A DNA stretch of 64,000 nucleotides from Seminavis robusta (taxonomy: Eukaryota; Bacillariophyta; Bacillariophyceae; Naviculales; Naviculaceae), in assembly GCA_903772945.1 (NCBI GenBank), contig CAICTM010000176.1:1-64000 (forward strand). The letters run 5' to 3'. The notes below the pieces were generated by a model. That model ran no database searches and was not told the DNA's origin. It was given only the letters and a program-made list of their open reading frames with translations. A program made the translations under genes and the position numbers. Below, piece by piece: positions 22,125 to 31,991 of this stretch. Positions within the stretch are counted from its first letter, which is position 1, and each line of letters begins with the position of its first letter.

Positions 22125-24107
22125 ATGCCCTATGCCTCCCGTCGCCCCCCACCCAACCGCCAAGAAGAGGCCGCTAATAGTGACCTCTCCTTGATGCAGC
22201 TGGTCCTCGAACGAAGCCGAAGTTTCACAAAGACAGCTGAAGACATCAAGCAGGAAGAACTACTCAGACGATCAGCCGAAAGAAGACACAATTTTGACAA
22301 CCTTGGTGCCCTTCCAGCACCTGCAGTTGCCAGACCACCAGTCACCAAAGCAAGGAATGAGGCACCAGGTATTGTTAACACTACGGCAGCGTCTAACAGT
22401 ACGAACAATACCGAGGCCGACGATCTTGCCTTGTTGAAAGTTGTAGCTGTGCGATGCTCAACTGCCAGTAGAGAAGAGGCAGAATTGGCAAAAAGCACTA
22501 ACCAGGGCTACATAGCAGTGGGGGTTGGAATCAGACCCATCGGAACACAAACTCTCAATCCTGGTGAATACGTTTCTGAAAAAGGGGACACTGTCATTGC
22601 CGCGCAAACAAGCGTTGATGATGCTGCGAGACCCAGCATGGTGGCAACAGATAGCCACGCCCCTCCTGATGCTACTGGGGATGCTACACTGAAGCCTTCA
22701 TCGAATCCAGCTGTGGGCAATGAATATGACCATCACACTGGGCATCCGATGACTGAGCAAATCCTATCACCAGGGTCTGTTACTCCTGGTGCATATACAG
22801 GAACGCCAGGTGCCGATTATCAAGCGGTGGAACCAGTGAGATTGGATGTGTTGGGTGCATCTTCTCAGCCAAGCCAGGAGGCCCCAGGACAAATAATAGA
22901 AGAGGCAGAAGTCAATACTACCGAGACTGTGGAGAAGAAAAGAAACCCGGTTGTGGTGGGGGCGGCAATTGCTGTACTGGCGGTAGTTATCATTCTGGCA
23001 ATTGCCATTCCACTGGCTGTTGGAGGGGGAATGGAGAATCCCCTAAATTGGAGAATAACCAAGAACACAAGACACTGCTTCCCAATGCCCCAAGTTCCAC
23101 GTGGGAATCCATTGTCAGCGATCAAGAATCTCCTCAATTCAGAGCCTGCACCTGGCTGACTCTTGATCCCAACCTACAGATGTACGAAACCTGGCAAAAG
23201 GAACAGAGATTTGCCTTGGCCACCTTCTACTATGCCTTCAACGGTACGAAACGGAGTATTCTTCAAACACAAACAGAGTGGCTTGGCTACGGTACGAAAC
23301 CAATGAATGTGATTGGGGTGCCTTATACACAGGTTCTTCGGACAATCAGTTGAGTTGTAGCAAGAATGGCCGGGTAACCATGATCTCAGTGACAAGCCAG
23401 GCTAACTTCCAGGGAACAATTCCACCTGAGCTATCTCTATTGGAAGGCTTGAAAGAGCTGAACTTCAGGGACTCACAATTGTCAGGTATGATTCCATCGG
23501 AGGTTGGTTTGTTGTTGTCATTGACTGCGATTGACTTGGGCCACAACCAATTGGTAGGAGAAGTCCCATCTGAGGTGGGGCAGTTGACAGCATTGCGGTC
23601 TCTGGTTCTCCAAACAACCAACTTTCAGGCAGCATTCCTTCTGAGATTGGCTTGTTGACTGCGCTGGAGTCCTTGGATCTTTTCGACAACCAATTTCAGG
23701 CAACTGTTCCTACAGAAATTGGCTTGTTGATTGCACTACCTAATTTGTGGTTGCAATTGTGCGTGCATTACAACAAAGGGTTGTCTTCTGAGATTGGGTT
23801 GATGACGACTTTGACTGCGCTTGATTTGCTGTTCTCCCACTTGGCAGGCAGCATTGCATCTGAGGTCGGTTTGTTGTCTTCTTTGACTGACATTGACTTG
23901 GCTATTAACAATATATCCGGCATGATTCCATCGGAGATTCGCTTATTGACATCATTGACTGCCTTGGACCTTGGAATGAACCAAGTATCCGGTAGCCTCC
24001 CGTCAGAGCTTGGTTTGTTGATGTTGTTGACTTCCATTGACCTTGACTGTGACCCAGATCAGTTTCCTGTGGAGTGTACATGTAGTTCTAAATGTACCTG
24101 TCAGTAG
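22125..24107 (+). pseudogene. transmembrane LRR receptor-like gene with three frameshifts
   Basis: From the ATG at 22125 the frame encodes a disordered cytosolic part, a single membrane segment (VVVGAAIAVLAVVIILAIAI) and then loses the family sequence. The same family continues in shifted frames: EHKTLLPNAPSSTWESIVSD and RFALATFYYAFNG (pre-LRR block), then ETNECDWGALYTG with LRRs, then more LRRs (GLLTALESLDLFDNQ) to a CTCSSKCTCQ end. The shifts lie near 23025, 23280 and 23615. The frame phases go 0, 2, 1, 0, so each fits loss of one base, the first inside a G run. There are no other stops, so this may be a young pseudogene or an intact gene damaged by sequencing errors. No GT-AG intron fits the shifts. 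An intact protein would be a surface recognition receptor. Confidence 0.8.
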
Positions 24108-24210
24108 TAATTCAACTGGTGGCACTCTTTAAGACAGACCTCGTCACAAAGTTACTACGTACATGTACTAGCGACTAGATATTCCCCTGTTGTCTTATTG
24201 TCTATTGCTG

Positions 24211-25719
24211 TTATTTTGTTGTTGGTTCAAACAGATCATTGTATTCGAGCATCATTCGATAGACATAGCACTGCATTTCCTTGCGCCGAAAGAACTGTTT
24301 GGATGCAGTGTCGGCATTTTGAACAATCCGTGGTGCCATTTGAGGATGCTCATGAGCCCACGTGAGTTTTTCGACTAGATCGGAAAGGTTGTAATTGACG
24401 GGAACGTAGTGTTTGTATGGCTGTAGCCGTTCGGTGTACCATTCCCGAAACCGTGTAGATTTGAACAAGAGGGATCCGGATTGGAGGAGTCGCGGGAACC
24501 GAGACGTAAAGGCTGATATCATTGCAAAAGTAATAAGTACAAAGTGAGATGGTGAATGAATGCCAACAAAACACCAACATGCACGAACGCACGCACCATT
24601 TCCATCGACATCCATAATGTACTTGTACTGTTGTGTCTGCGCATCGTTCATGTGTGGTGCCAACGTGGTCCCGGGCGGCAATGTGTGTGCGGCCGATGTA
24701 TTTTGGACCACGCCCGTAAACCCAAAGTCCAGTTGGACACCCGACTCCTTTTTTTGACCATACTCGTCGACCAGTTGAAAGCGAGGAGATACTCCCCATT
24801 CCTGTCCCGTCGTGACACCACGCCAGACAATGGCGTCTTGACGTTGCGTAAATGCAGGTCCCGACGAGGAAAACAGGGAGACATCGAGCGCCCAATAATA
24901 GGGTACCAATAAGACAGAGCTACTCTCGTAGCTGGTGTCCATGAAATCGGGATGAAAGGGTTGTCGCAGTTGCGTGGCTTTTGAATACTCATCTGTAGTA
25001 ATGGTTGTAGTAGGTTGATCGTCGGTCCAATAAGTCATGCGACACGTGCCAAAAATGGGGAGCGAATCCGGATTGGATTTTCGGGTGGGATTGTCGTGTA
25101 AATCAAAAAAGAAAATGGCATCGAGAGGAGGTGTGTGTTGAACCACGGGCGTCAACATCCATCGAAAGTTCTTTTCAATTACCGCAATGGAAGCCTCATC
25201 AAAGGCACATTTTTGGGCAATTACGGTCAAGATGTGGTTCTTTACTTGAAAGACCATATAATTGTCCGTTTGATGAATTCCCGAAGATATCACTTTTTCA
25301 TAATAATATCTTCTGTGTTTTTGTCGTTTTTGGCGTCGATACGGTTCCAAATCGTCGTGCAGCGTCTGATACCCGTCCATTTCCAGACAACCGTGGTAGC
25401 GGGCATAGCGATGCCATTGTTGGAGACTTGCGGGTGGAAGACGGCCAAAGCGGTGCTTGAAATCGTTTTGAAAAAAGGACCAATCTGTTGTCTCACTGTA
25501 CGCTTCAGTATATCCTTGCAGTCGAAAGGAGACTTCATCCGATACTGTCATGTACGTGTCGTAGGTTTCTGTGGGATAACACAGCGATATTACGACGCAG
25601 ATCAACACGGCATAGCCCAACCAGCGGCCCGCCAAAGAAATCCAAGGAAAGCCATGGCCTCGGTTTCTTGATCTCAAGGGGATCCTCACCGGTCGACTGG
25701 AACTCGAGATGACTGCCAT
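24211..25719 (-). CDS. GT90/CAP10-domain glycosyltransferase, type II membrane protein (2 exons)
   Basis: Exon 1 is 25719-24597 and exon 2 is 24512-24211; the 84-nt intron starts GTGCGT and ends CAG, giving 474 residues. I start at the ATG at 25719, which puts a cytosolic tail before a signal-anchor (about 29-47), typical of Golgi enzymes. The C-terminal half is CAP10/GT90: DAIVWRGVTTG, YIMDVDGN (DVDGN at 370-374, just before the splice point), then FTSRFPRLLQSGSLLFKST, HYVPV and LSDLVEKL. Members such as POGLUT/Rumi and fungal CAP10 transfer glucose or xylose from UDP-sugars to proteins or capsule glycans; the acceptor here is unknown. It is transcribed divergently from the LRR gene at 26017, with 297 bases between the starts. 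Confidence 0.87.
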   Translation of the reverse strand: MAVISSSSRPVRIPLRSRNRGHGFPWISLAGRWLGYAVLICVVISLCYPTETYDTYMTVSDEVSFRLQGYTEAYSETTDWSFFQNDFKHRFGRLPPASLQQWHRYARYHGCLEMDGYQTLHDDLEPYRRQKRQKHRRYYYEKVISSGIHQTDNYMVFQVKNHILTVIAQKCAFDEASIAVIEKNFRWMLTPVVQHTPPLDAIFFFDLHDNPTRKSNPDSLPIFGTCRMTYWTDDQPTTTITTDEYSKATQLRQPFHPDFMDTSYESSSVLLVPYYWALDVSLFSSSGPAFTQRQDAIVWRGVTTGQEWGVSPRFQLVDEYGQKKESGVQLDFGFTGVVQNTSAAHTLPPGTTLAPHMNDAQTQQYKYIMDVDGNGACVRACWCFVGIHSPSHFVLITFAMISAFTSRFPRLLQSGSLLFKSTRFREWYTERLQPYKHYVPVNYNLSDLVEKLTWAHEHPQMAPRIVQNADTASKQFFRRKEMQCYVYRMMLEYNDLFEPTTK

Positions 25720-26016
25720 AGCATCACCCTTACAATTTATTGAATAAAAAAGATTCCTTGGTTCTTGCTGCTTGCTATGGCATCTTGTCAATATCTGTTA
25801 GTCTACTACTGTATCTTGAGTTGTCCTGGCAGAAGCAACATGCCCTGTTTGGGTATCTTTCTCATGATCCCTTGTGCGTCCAGAGTAAAGTGTACCGCGG
25901 GAGTGGAATCGTGGCTCGATCGCTCAATGCCCTCGCTTTTCGAAATTTCGCCCAGTTTTTGCGAGAACTCCTCGTCTCACTTTTGGTTTCGTTCAAGTTG
26001 CCTCCAAAGCAAGACG

Positions 26017-27507
26017 ATGATGACACGGCCCACCAATCTCTGTACCGCTCTGGTCCTTCTGAGCCTCTTGGGTGCTATTACTGAATCCCGAAAAGTGCCG
26101 CTCGGACGACAACGGCGTTTCGACCAACAAGGCACGTTGCAAGAAGATGAAGAATTCTGGAACCGATGGTTGCAACGGGAAACCAGTCTCGATGTCGATG
26201 TGGCATATGCCAGTACCAATACTCCGACCGCAACACCCCCAACAACACTCACATCCAGTCCTACAGTAACACCCAGTCCTACACCCAAACCAACGCACCC
26301 TCCAATATCCGATACGACCATTGTCGACATGATCCAATCGACATCGCGATTCGACGGCCTCGAATTTGAAGATCCCGAATCGTACCAGAGTCGCGCACTC
26401 GACTGGGTCGTCACCAATACACCCAGTGATCCAACAGCCGCTGGTTTCCCATTGTCACCCCAAAAAATTCTACAACGGTATGCGCTCGCCTGCCTTTACT
26501 ACTCGACGTTTGCCGCACCCAATTCCATTACTGGATTGAGTGGCGACGTCCGAGGATGGATTGATGCCACGGGGTGGTTGGTATTCCCGGATGAATGCTC
26601 TTGGTATCAAGTCGCCTGCAATGACTTTGGATACGTGACCAAGATTGAACTGTATTCCAATCGACTCACGGGAAGTCTCCCCTACGAATTGGCGCTCCTC
26701 CAAGATTGGTTGACTACCTTGGATGTGTACCAAAACATTCTCGAAAATAGTGGAGCGGAAGGACATGCCTGGTTGGGAGAATTGCACAATCTACAGTATC
26801 TCTTTTATGGAAGAACCTTTTTTCAAAATGATAATGGCATTCCCTCTGTCATTGGAACATTGACACGGTTAAAAGAGTACGATTGTTCCTACGTACTCTA
26901 CGATGGTCCTCTGGATGGATCTACCTTTGTCAATTTGACCAATCTCGAGTACATGGATCTATCGGGCAATCGTTACAATAGTGGTATTCCGTCGCAGCTG
27001 GCATCCTTGCCGCAACTGCAATTTTTATACGGCGTTCACGCCGACTTGACGGGATCATTGGATTTTGTTCTGGACATGCCCGCCATTATCGAACTGTGGG
27101 TCGACAACAATCCCATAATGACGGGAACCATTCCATCGTCCATCGAACAAGTATCCACACTTGTTTCGCTGGGCATTTCCAATTGCAGTTTGACTGGAAC
27201 ACTGCCGCCGTTCTTGGGGGACGAGTTTGTTCAATTCTTTGCTCATGACAATGCATTGACGGGGACCATTCCAGCGGAATGGGGTGCCCTGGAGGATGTG
27301 AAACGCATCGAGTTACATGACAATCTATTGGTCGGAACCATGCCGGACGAAGTTTGTGACTTGAGAGAGGCCTTTCGACTGGTACGCCTGACGACGGATT
27401 GTCAACGGCAAGTTGGGACAGTCGCCTGTGACTGCTGCACGTGCTGTGGGCCCAGTTGTTCCTTTCTCCAAAACACGGATGCCACAGCGGAAGTATCATG
27501 GCCGTGA
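26017..27507 (+). CDS. secreted leucine-rich repeat protein
   Basis: Intronless, 496 residues from the first of two ATGs at 26017, chosen because it precedes a signal peptide (TNLCTALVLLSLLGAITES). A Thr/Pro-rich linker follows (TPTATPPTT, SPTPKPTHPP). The pre-LRR block has ILQRYALACLYYSTFA and the Trp/Cys cap DECSWYQVACND (about 192-203). LRRs run to about residue 450 (KIELYSNRLTGSLPYELALL, YMDLSGNRYNSGIPSQLASL, RIELHDNLLVGTMPDEVCDL). A Cys-rich end (CDCCTCCGPSC, about 471) closes the protein. There is no membrane helix after the signal, so it is probably secreted or wall-bound. Such LRRs bind peptides, glycans or other proteins; the ligand is unknown. Confidence 0.87.
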   Translation: MMTRPTNLCTALVLLSLLGAITESRKVPLGRQRRFDQQGTLQEDEEFWNRWLQRETSLDVDVAYASTNTPTATPPTTLTSSPTVTPSPTPKPTHPPISDTTIVDMIQSTSRFDGLEFEDPESYQSRALDWVVTNTPSDPTAAGFPLSPQKILQRYALACLYYSTFAAPNSITGLSGDVRGWIDATGWLVFPDECSWYQVACNDFGYVTKIELYSNRLTGSLPYELALLQDWLTTLDVYQNILENSGAEGHAWLGELHNLQYLFYGRTFFQNDNGIPSVIGTLTRLKEYDCSYVLYDGPLDGSTFVNLTNLEYMDLSGNRYNSGIPSQLASLPQLQFLYGVHADLTGSLDFVLDMPAIIELWVDNNPIMTGTIPSSIEQVSTLVSLGISNCSLTGTLPPFLGDEFVQFFAHDNALTGTIPAEWGALEDVKRIELHDNLLVGTMPDEVCDLREAFRLVRLTTDCQRQVGTVACDCCTCCGPSCSFLQNTDATAEVSWP

Positions 27508-27741
27508 ATTGAAGGAATGAATGAAGTGCAGTAGTGCATTCTTGTTTACGGGAGTAGCTTTTCAGTGAAGCCACTAGAGTTTGATTACCAGCTACTAGCG
27601 TTTGTCAGTGGCTTGGCTCTACCGCGATGCCTACTAGAAAGAAAGCTTGCATATATGTAAGCTAAAGACTAGTTTATGTAAGCTATAGTTTAGTTGATGT
27701 ACAACCGAAGTCTGTTTTCCCGAAAGGAGGCATCGCATTTC

Positions 27742-28365
27742 CTAGTTGGTCCGTGCGTTGAACATGCTGAATACTGACTTGGAGACCGACGACGATCGCT
27801 TCTTGGTTGACTTCTTGGCTGCACTACCGGTGGCAGAGTCTCTCTTTGTTTGAGTGTTCGGCACAGCAGTGACATTGCTAGTAGAGGCAATCTTGCTGTT
27901 GCTGCTAGCTTGCTGTTGTTGGCGGTGTTTGAGAGCATTCTCTTCAAACACTGTCCGCAAGGGGCGGACCACGGCAACGACATCGTCCATCAGAGACTGT
28001 TCGGTATCCATCTCCAGCAAGGCTTCAACGAGGTGCTCCACCACGAGATCAAAATGACGTTCCGATAATCCCTTGGCCCAGAGACGGGCGTGACCTCTGG
28101 CAATATGCTTGCCAACGGCTTTTCCCGACAAATCGGCGCTGTTAAACGCCAGAGTCAGAAACTTGTGTTGATGAACCTTGAGCCAAGCAGTATCAATGCC
28201 GTCAAAGATCTCCAAAAGATCCTCATCGCAGAGCAATCGAAAGTAAAATCCTTCCAAGACAACTTCCAGAACATCATTGCCACCCAAACGTTCCAGGAGA
28301 CTTGGTTGCGCGTTGACGACAGCAGGAGTAGACACAGTGGTGTTGGCAGTGGTGTTCATGGTCAT
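27742..28365 (-). CDS. truncated haemoglobin (group I-like) with basic C-terminal tail
   Basis: 207 residues from the ATG at 28365. Residues about 22-135 form a 2-over-2 globin fold of the bacterial/protist truncated type: LLERLGGNDVLEVVLEGFYF with B10 Tyr at 41, and KHIARGHARL with the proximal His at 92, followed by HFDLVVEHLVEALLEM. Group I truncated globins bind O2 and NO and often detoxify NO or act in redox sensing. The extra 70 residues after the globin are Gln/Ser/Thr/Lys-rich and end in AAKKSTKKRSSSVSKSVFSM, a disordered basic tail that could be a localisation or phosphorylation region. There is no signal peptide, so a cytosolic location is likely. Confidence 0.87.
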   Translation of the reverse strand: MTMNTTANTTVSTPAVVNAQPSLLERLGGNDVLEVVLEGFYFRLLCDEDLLEIFDGIDTAWLKVHQHKFLTLAFNSADLSGKAVGKHIARGHARLWAKGLSERHFDLVVEHLVEALLEMDTEQSLMDDVVAVVRPLRTVFEENALKHRQQQQASSNSKIASTSNVTAVPNTQTKRDSATGSAAKKSTKKRSSSVSKSVFSMFNARTN

Positions 28366-29429
28366 TGTGTTTGTTTTTGAATGGAATGGATTCGGCTGGT
28401 GTTTGGCTGGTGAAGCTGATTGTGATTGTGGCAATCAAAATTTGTGAACTCAGAGGCCGGTCTCTACAGGTAAGAGCCCTTTGGATCTTTGATCATTATC
28501 GATCCTGTTAGAGCAATCTGTTGACCGACCTCACATCACCGACCACGCTGGCTGGGTTGAACAGAGCCACTGAAACTAGAGACCAGTATGCTGAAACACG
28601 CAAAAAATAAATGAGCTTGAGCAAGAATGCTGATCGTGAAGCAATTTCGAATTGCTTCTAAGGCTTTCCAAGGTCTTTGAGTCATTCGTATTGTTAGGAA
28701 GGAGAACTCGAAGTGGAGCATCCAGATGACCTCGGACATCCAATGCGCTTCCAGTTCAGAGGGAGGAGAGAGGTGGCAAAAAATCGAAGGTGCCCCACCG
28801 GTGCATTGAGTGCCCGACTACCTAGTCTAGTAGCTAGTCGATAACAGTAGCCTGGCCAGCCCGTTCGTGGCCTTGGAAACATGGAAACCTACACGTACAT
28901 TGTGAGAAAGGTTTACTTCACGTAGTGGATAGCTAGATAGCTGGCTGACTAGCTAGCAGCAAATTGTTCTTGGACGAGCCACTCTTTACAGGTACGGTAA
29001 GCTTTGGCTGGTAAAGCTACACGCGCAGCCAGAACCGTTCCAGTCCGAGAACGATAGCGTTCCGAGAACAAACCTCTCTATAGTCAGCTCGAGCTAGCTA
29101 GTCAGCACAGTTGCTTCGCAAGTTCCCCGTATGATTCGTGCTGGAAGGGTCTTTTGGAGTTGGTAGAGCTTGGCTTTCGAATTGAACAAGTAGAGAGATA
29201 GAAGGGAATTAGTCGGTACACACTAGCTAGTTTTGAAGGGGGGAGGCGAAGGGGGGCGTTTCAAACTTGAGACGAGGTGGCGACATCCGGTGGAAAGCTA
29301 TATATGGGTACGATGTAGTTGGATCTGGGGGTCAAAAGATGATGTCATGTCGGCCATCTTTGAAGGAACTGTGCGTAGCAGCCTCCATAGATGGCAAAGA
29401 GAAAGGTTGGGTCGTTGTAAACCAGCACT
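28366..29429. other. intergenic region, no supported gene
   Basis: This 1.06-kb gap lies upstream of the haemoglobin and downstream of the TLC-like gene. Frames are short and without domains. CTAGCTAG-rich runs occur near 28928-28956 and 29090-29102. Confidence 0.6.
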
Positions 29430-30542
29430 CTAGCAATCAACATCTGGCGCTTGATAGTGTTGTTCCCTGGATGAGTGGTCGAAAAAGCAAGCTTCGGTCG
29501 GAGTCAGAAAGCCTGCCTCATTGGGGGTCGTCTGGTCTGTGAGGCTTTGTCCTCCGTCAGAACTGCTAGCCTTCTTTTTATCTGGTGTGCCTCCTCGGTT
29601 CCCAAAGTCTTTCTCCCAATAGGACTGGTGGCTGGTATTCCAATATGCCTTGTACAGAGGCACATCCACAAGAGTAAAGAAGAATGGGATCATAGGCTGG
29701 ATAATTCGGTTGGCGAAAGGAAGAGTATGCCAGTGTCGTGCAAAATAGACAGTCAGTGTTCCAAAAGGAACAACGATAAAGAACATGAAGACATGGAAAG
29801 CCCCAAGTTTGCCATAGAATGCCATTGTTTCTGGGCTCCTGCCGACTAGAAGGCCATCAATGCCTTGTCTGGCATCAATGTCCACATTGCCCTTTCGCCA
29901 TTCTGGATGGTTCCTGGAGTGGCTTCGGGTGAAGCGGCACAGCGTACCCCAAGCAACAATAGCCTTGTGGAAAGCGTCAACAATGCTTCCATATGCACCA
30001 ATAGCCAGGCTCTGCACAGAGGGGTTCAACTCAGTGAAGCAAGCAACTGTAATAAGGACCCCGAGATGGTGGATAAGACGCTGCTTCGTTGGATTCACCC
30101 AGATGTGAAGGATCCTGTCAGCCACATAGTAGGGCATCAACGCCCTGAGGGAGGGAATGCAATAGACAATGTAGTCCTCAGTGGTCAGTCTTACACCTTG
30201 GATGACCCAATATGATACGATGGGAGACCACATGAGGAATGTGAGGTTGTCTACAATGCAAAAAGCACTGTCATCTTGGATCTGGCTTGGAAGGGTGCTG
30301 CAAGTTCTACTCCATTTCTTGAGAAGCCAAAGTGTGGTATGGTGGGTCAATGCTCGAGTGTACAGCAGGGATAGAGTAATAGTCCCGACATAGTCCAACC
30401 AACGACTTGCTTGGTCGTCACTCGCAAGATGCAGCTGCACTAACATGGCAACAACACCAATCACACTGTAGAAACAGGCGAGAAAGACGAGCCAACATTG
30501 GAACTGGAGCTTTCCATCACTGCGCAACTTGGATAAAAACAT
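29430..30542 (-). CDS. multi-pass membrane protein, TLC-domain-like
   Basis: Intronless, 370 residues, with about six to seven hydrophobic segments (about 15-38, 50-72, 100-116, 125-140, 158-172, 255-280, 290-310). The stretch ADRILHIWVNPTKQRLIHHL with Asp142 and the adjacent histidines 158-159 followed by GVLITVACF resembles the TLC (TRAM/LAG1/CLN8) signature found in ceramide synthases and TMEM56-type proteins. The rest is diverged and lacks the full Lag1 motif, so ceramide synthase activity should not be assumed. The C-terminal 60 residues are hydrophilic, Ser/Thr/Asp-rich and probably cytosolic. It may act in ER or lipid metabolism; this is inference. Confidence 0.65.
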   Translation of the reverse strand: MFLSKLRSDGKLQFQCWLVFLACFYSVIGVVAMLVQLHLASDDQASRWLDYVGTITLSLLYTRALTHHTTLWLLKKWSRTCSTLPSQIQDDSAFCIVDNLTFLMWSPIVSYWVIQGVRLTTEDYIVYCIPSLRALMPYYVADRILHIWVNPTKQRLIHHLGVLITVACFTELNPSVQSLAIGAYGSIVDAFHKAIVAWGTLCRFTRSHSRNHPEWRKGNVDIDARQGIDGLLVGRSPETMAFYGKLGAFHVFMFFIVVPFGTLTVYFARHWHTLPFANRIIQPMIPFFFTLVDVPLYKAYWNTSHQSYWEKDFGNRGGTPDKKKASSSDGGQSLTDQTTPNEAGFLTPTEACFFDHSSREQHYQAPDVDC

Positions 30543-31991
30543 GTTCGTCTCTTCGTTTCGATTGCAAATCTATACCGGTACGCTAGCCAACTATTTGATA
30601 TGGATCAATGGTACTACTAGCATTTCGAAGATGAAGGCCTGGCCGGGAACAAAAACGCGACAATTTTTTTGGGTGGTTAAAGCGGCGCGCCTCCACAGAT
30701 ACTAGAATACTGGTACCAGGCACCTGGGACCGGTACGTACGCTGTACCAGCGAGAGGATCTTGTTCTGTCGTCTTTGTGCTGTGTTGTGTTCCAAATACC
30801 CCAGCTCCAGAATTTCGTTTTGCCACCAGCGAAAAACGTGGGTTTGCGTGTGTCATTGGATTCAGACACAATGGCATGCAGTGCTGGTGGTACGGCTGTA
30901 CCACATACCATGCTGTTTTCGATTCGATTCCACTGTGACTTCAGTCATGTTCATGACTAACTAGACATGAACTCAGGAGTTGGGGATTCGATTCATCATT
31001 CCTGATTTCCTCCCCAATTTCAAGTAAATTTCATGGAGATAGACCACTCAAGATGGGTAAAATTACCGTTGTGTACTATCCATGAGATAGCTTGGGCACG
31101 CATGCCCAGAATAGGAGTACTTAGTATAGCAAATTCAGTGCAGAACTCCTCTAAACGGGTCGTAGGCCTCCGAATGAGAGAAGACAGGCCACGCGCCCAC
31201 GACCATCCGCTTCGATTCAATAATTCTGCTAAGCTGCTAAGCATTCCAAAGGCCAGTAAACTGACATCATCGACTTGTACAAAGTTTTCTTGGTTAGGGT
31301 TTGAGCACTCGTCCGATGCACACCGTGAACTGGACCGTCCGACGGTTTTCACTCAGGCTTTAAAAACGGGCACGACTGACTCATAATCCTGGTTCTCGTT
31401 AAGGGGTTGTTTAAGGGGATGTGAAGCTTTAAGGGGTTGTTTAAGGGGATGTTGAATATTTAAGGGGTTGTTTTAAGGGGATGTTTATTTAGAGGGATGT
31501 TCATTCGTGATAAGGGGTTGTCGTATGGCGTTTCAATGAAGGCTTAAGGAGTTGTTTCGAGGGCATAAGGGGATGTTGTTAAGGGGTTGTTTATTTAAGG
31601 GGTTATTTAAGGGGATGTTGAAGCTTTAAGGGGTTGTTTAAGGGGTTGTTTAAGGGGTTGTTTAGAGGATGATGTCAGTCGTGGAAATTTGAAGTTTTTT
31701 AATCCTCAGTGAAAAGCGTCGGACGGTCCAGCACCGATGGTATCGGTCCTGTCGAGTGTCAAGTGACGGTCAAGTGCGAGTGATCCTCTCTTCAGAAACA
31801 TTTGAATGTCTTGCTCCGACTTGGCAAAGCTAAAATTGAAGACTTTTTAGATTATGTAGTCCAACATTCGATGCAAGTTGTTTTGTTTAATCGGCCCTCT
31901 TTTCGAGCAAAGCTCACCCGGCTCTGCGTTCACTTGAATAAGTGGGGGAAAGCTTCATCCAAACTTTGAAGGCTTTCCAGTGAGATGAAAT
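30543..31991. other. intergenic region with MITE-like element
   Basis: No supported gene. It includes the 5' flank of the TLC-like gene with ACCGGTAC motifs (30573-30580 and 30731-30738), the inverted-repeat element at 31330-31731, and the 3' flank of the aldo-keto reductase. Frames at 31020-31386 are short and lack domains. Confidence 0.65.
31330..31731. mobile_element. MITE-like element with minisatellite core
   Basis: The 28 bases at 31330-31357 (starting CTGGACCGTCCGACGG) match the reverse complement of 31704-31731 at 26 of 28 positions, and weaker inverted similarity extends inward about 40 more bases (CACGACTGAC on each arm). The interior has no ORF; 31395-31670 is a variable tandem array of TTAAGGGG(T/A)TGTT units. 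Total length is 402 bp. I read it as a non-autonomous DNA transposon with an internal array. I see no clear target-site duplication. Confidence 0.8.

Noticed and set aside
24556-24912. 118-codon plus-strand frame over the GT90 gene
   Set aside because: It is antisense to conserved GT90 sequence and spans the intron; the minus strand has clear family motifs.
31395-31670. CRISPR-like array of short repeats
   Set aside because: The units are adjacent and variable with no spacers, sit inside inverted repeats and lie in eukaryotic DNA; this is a minisatellite.
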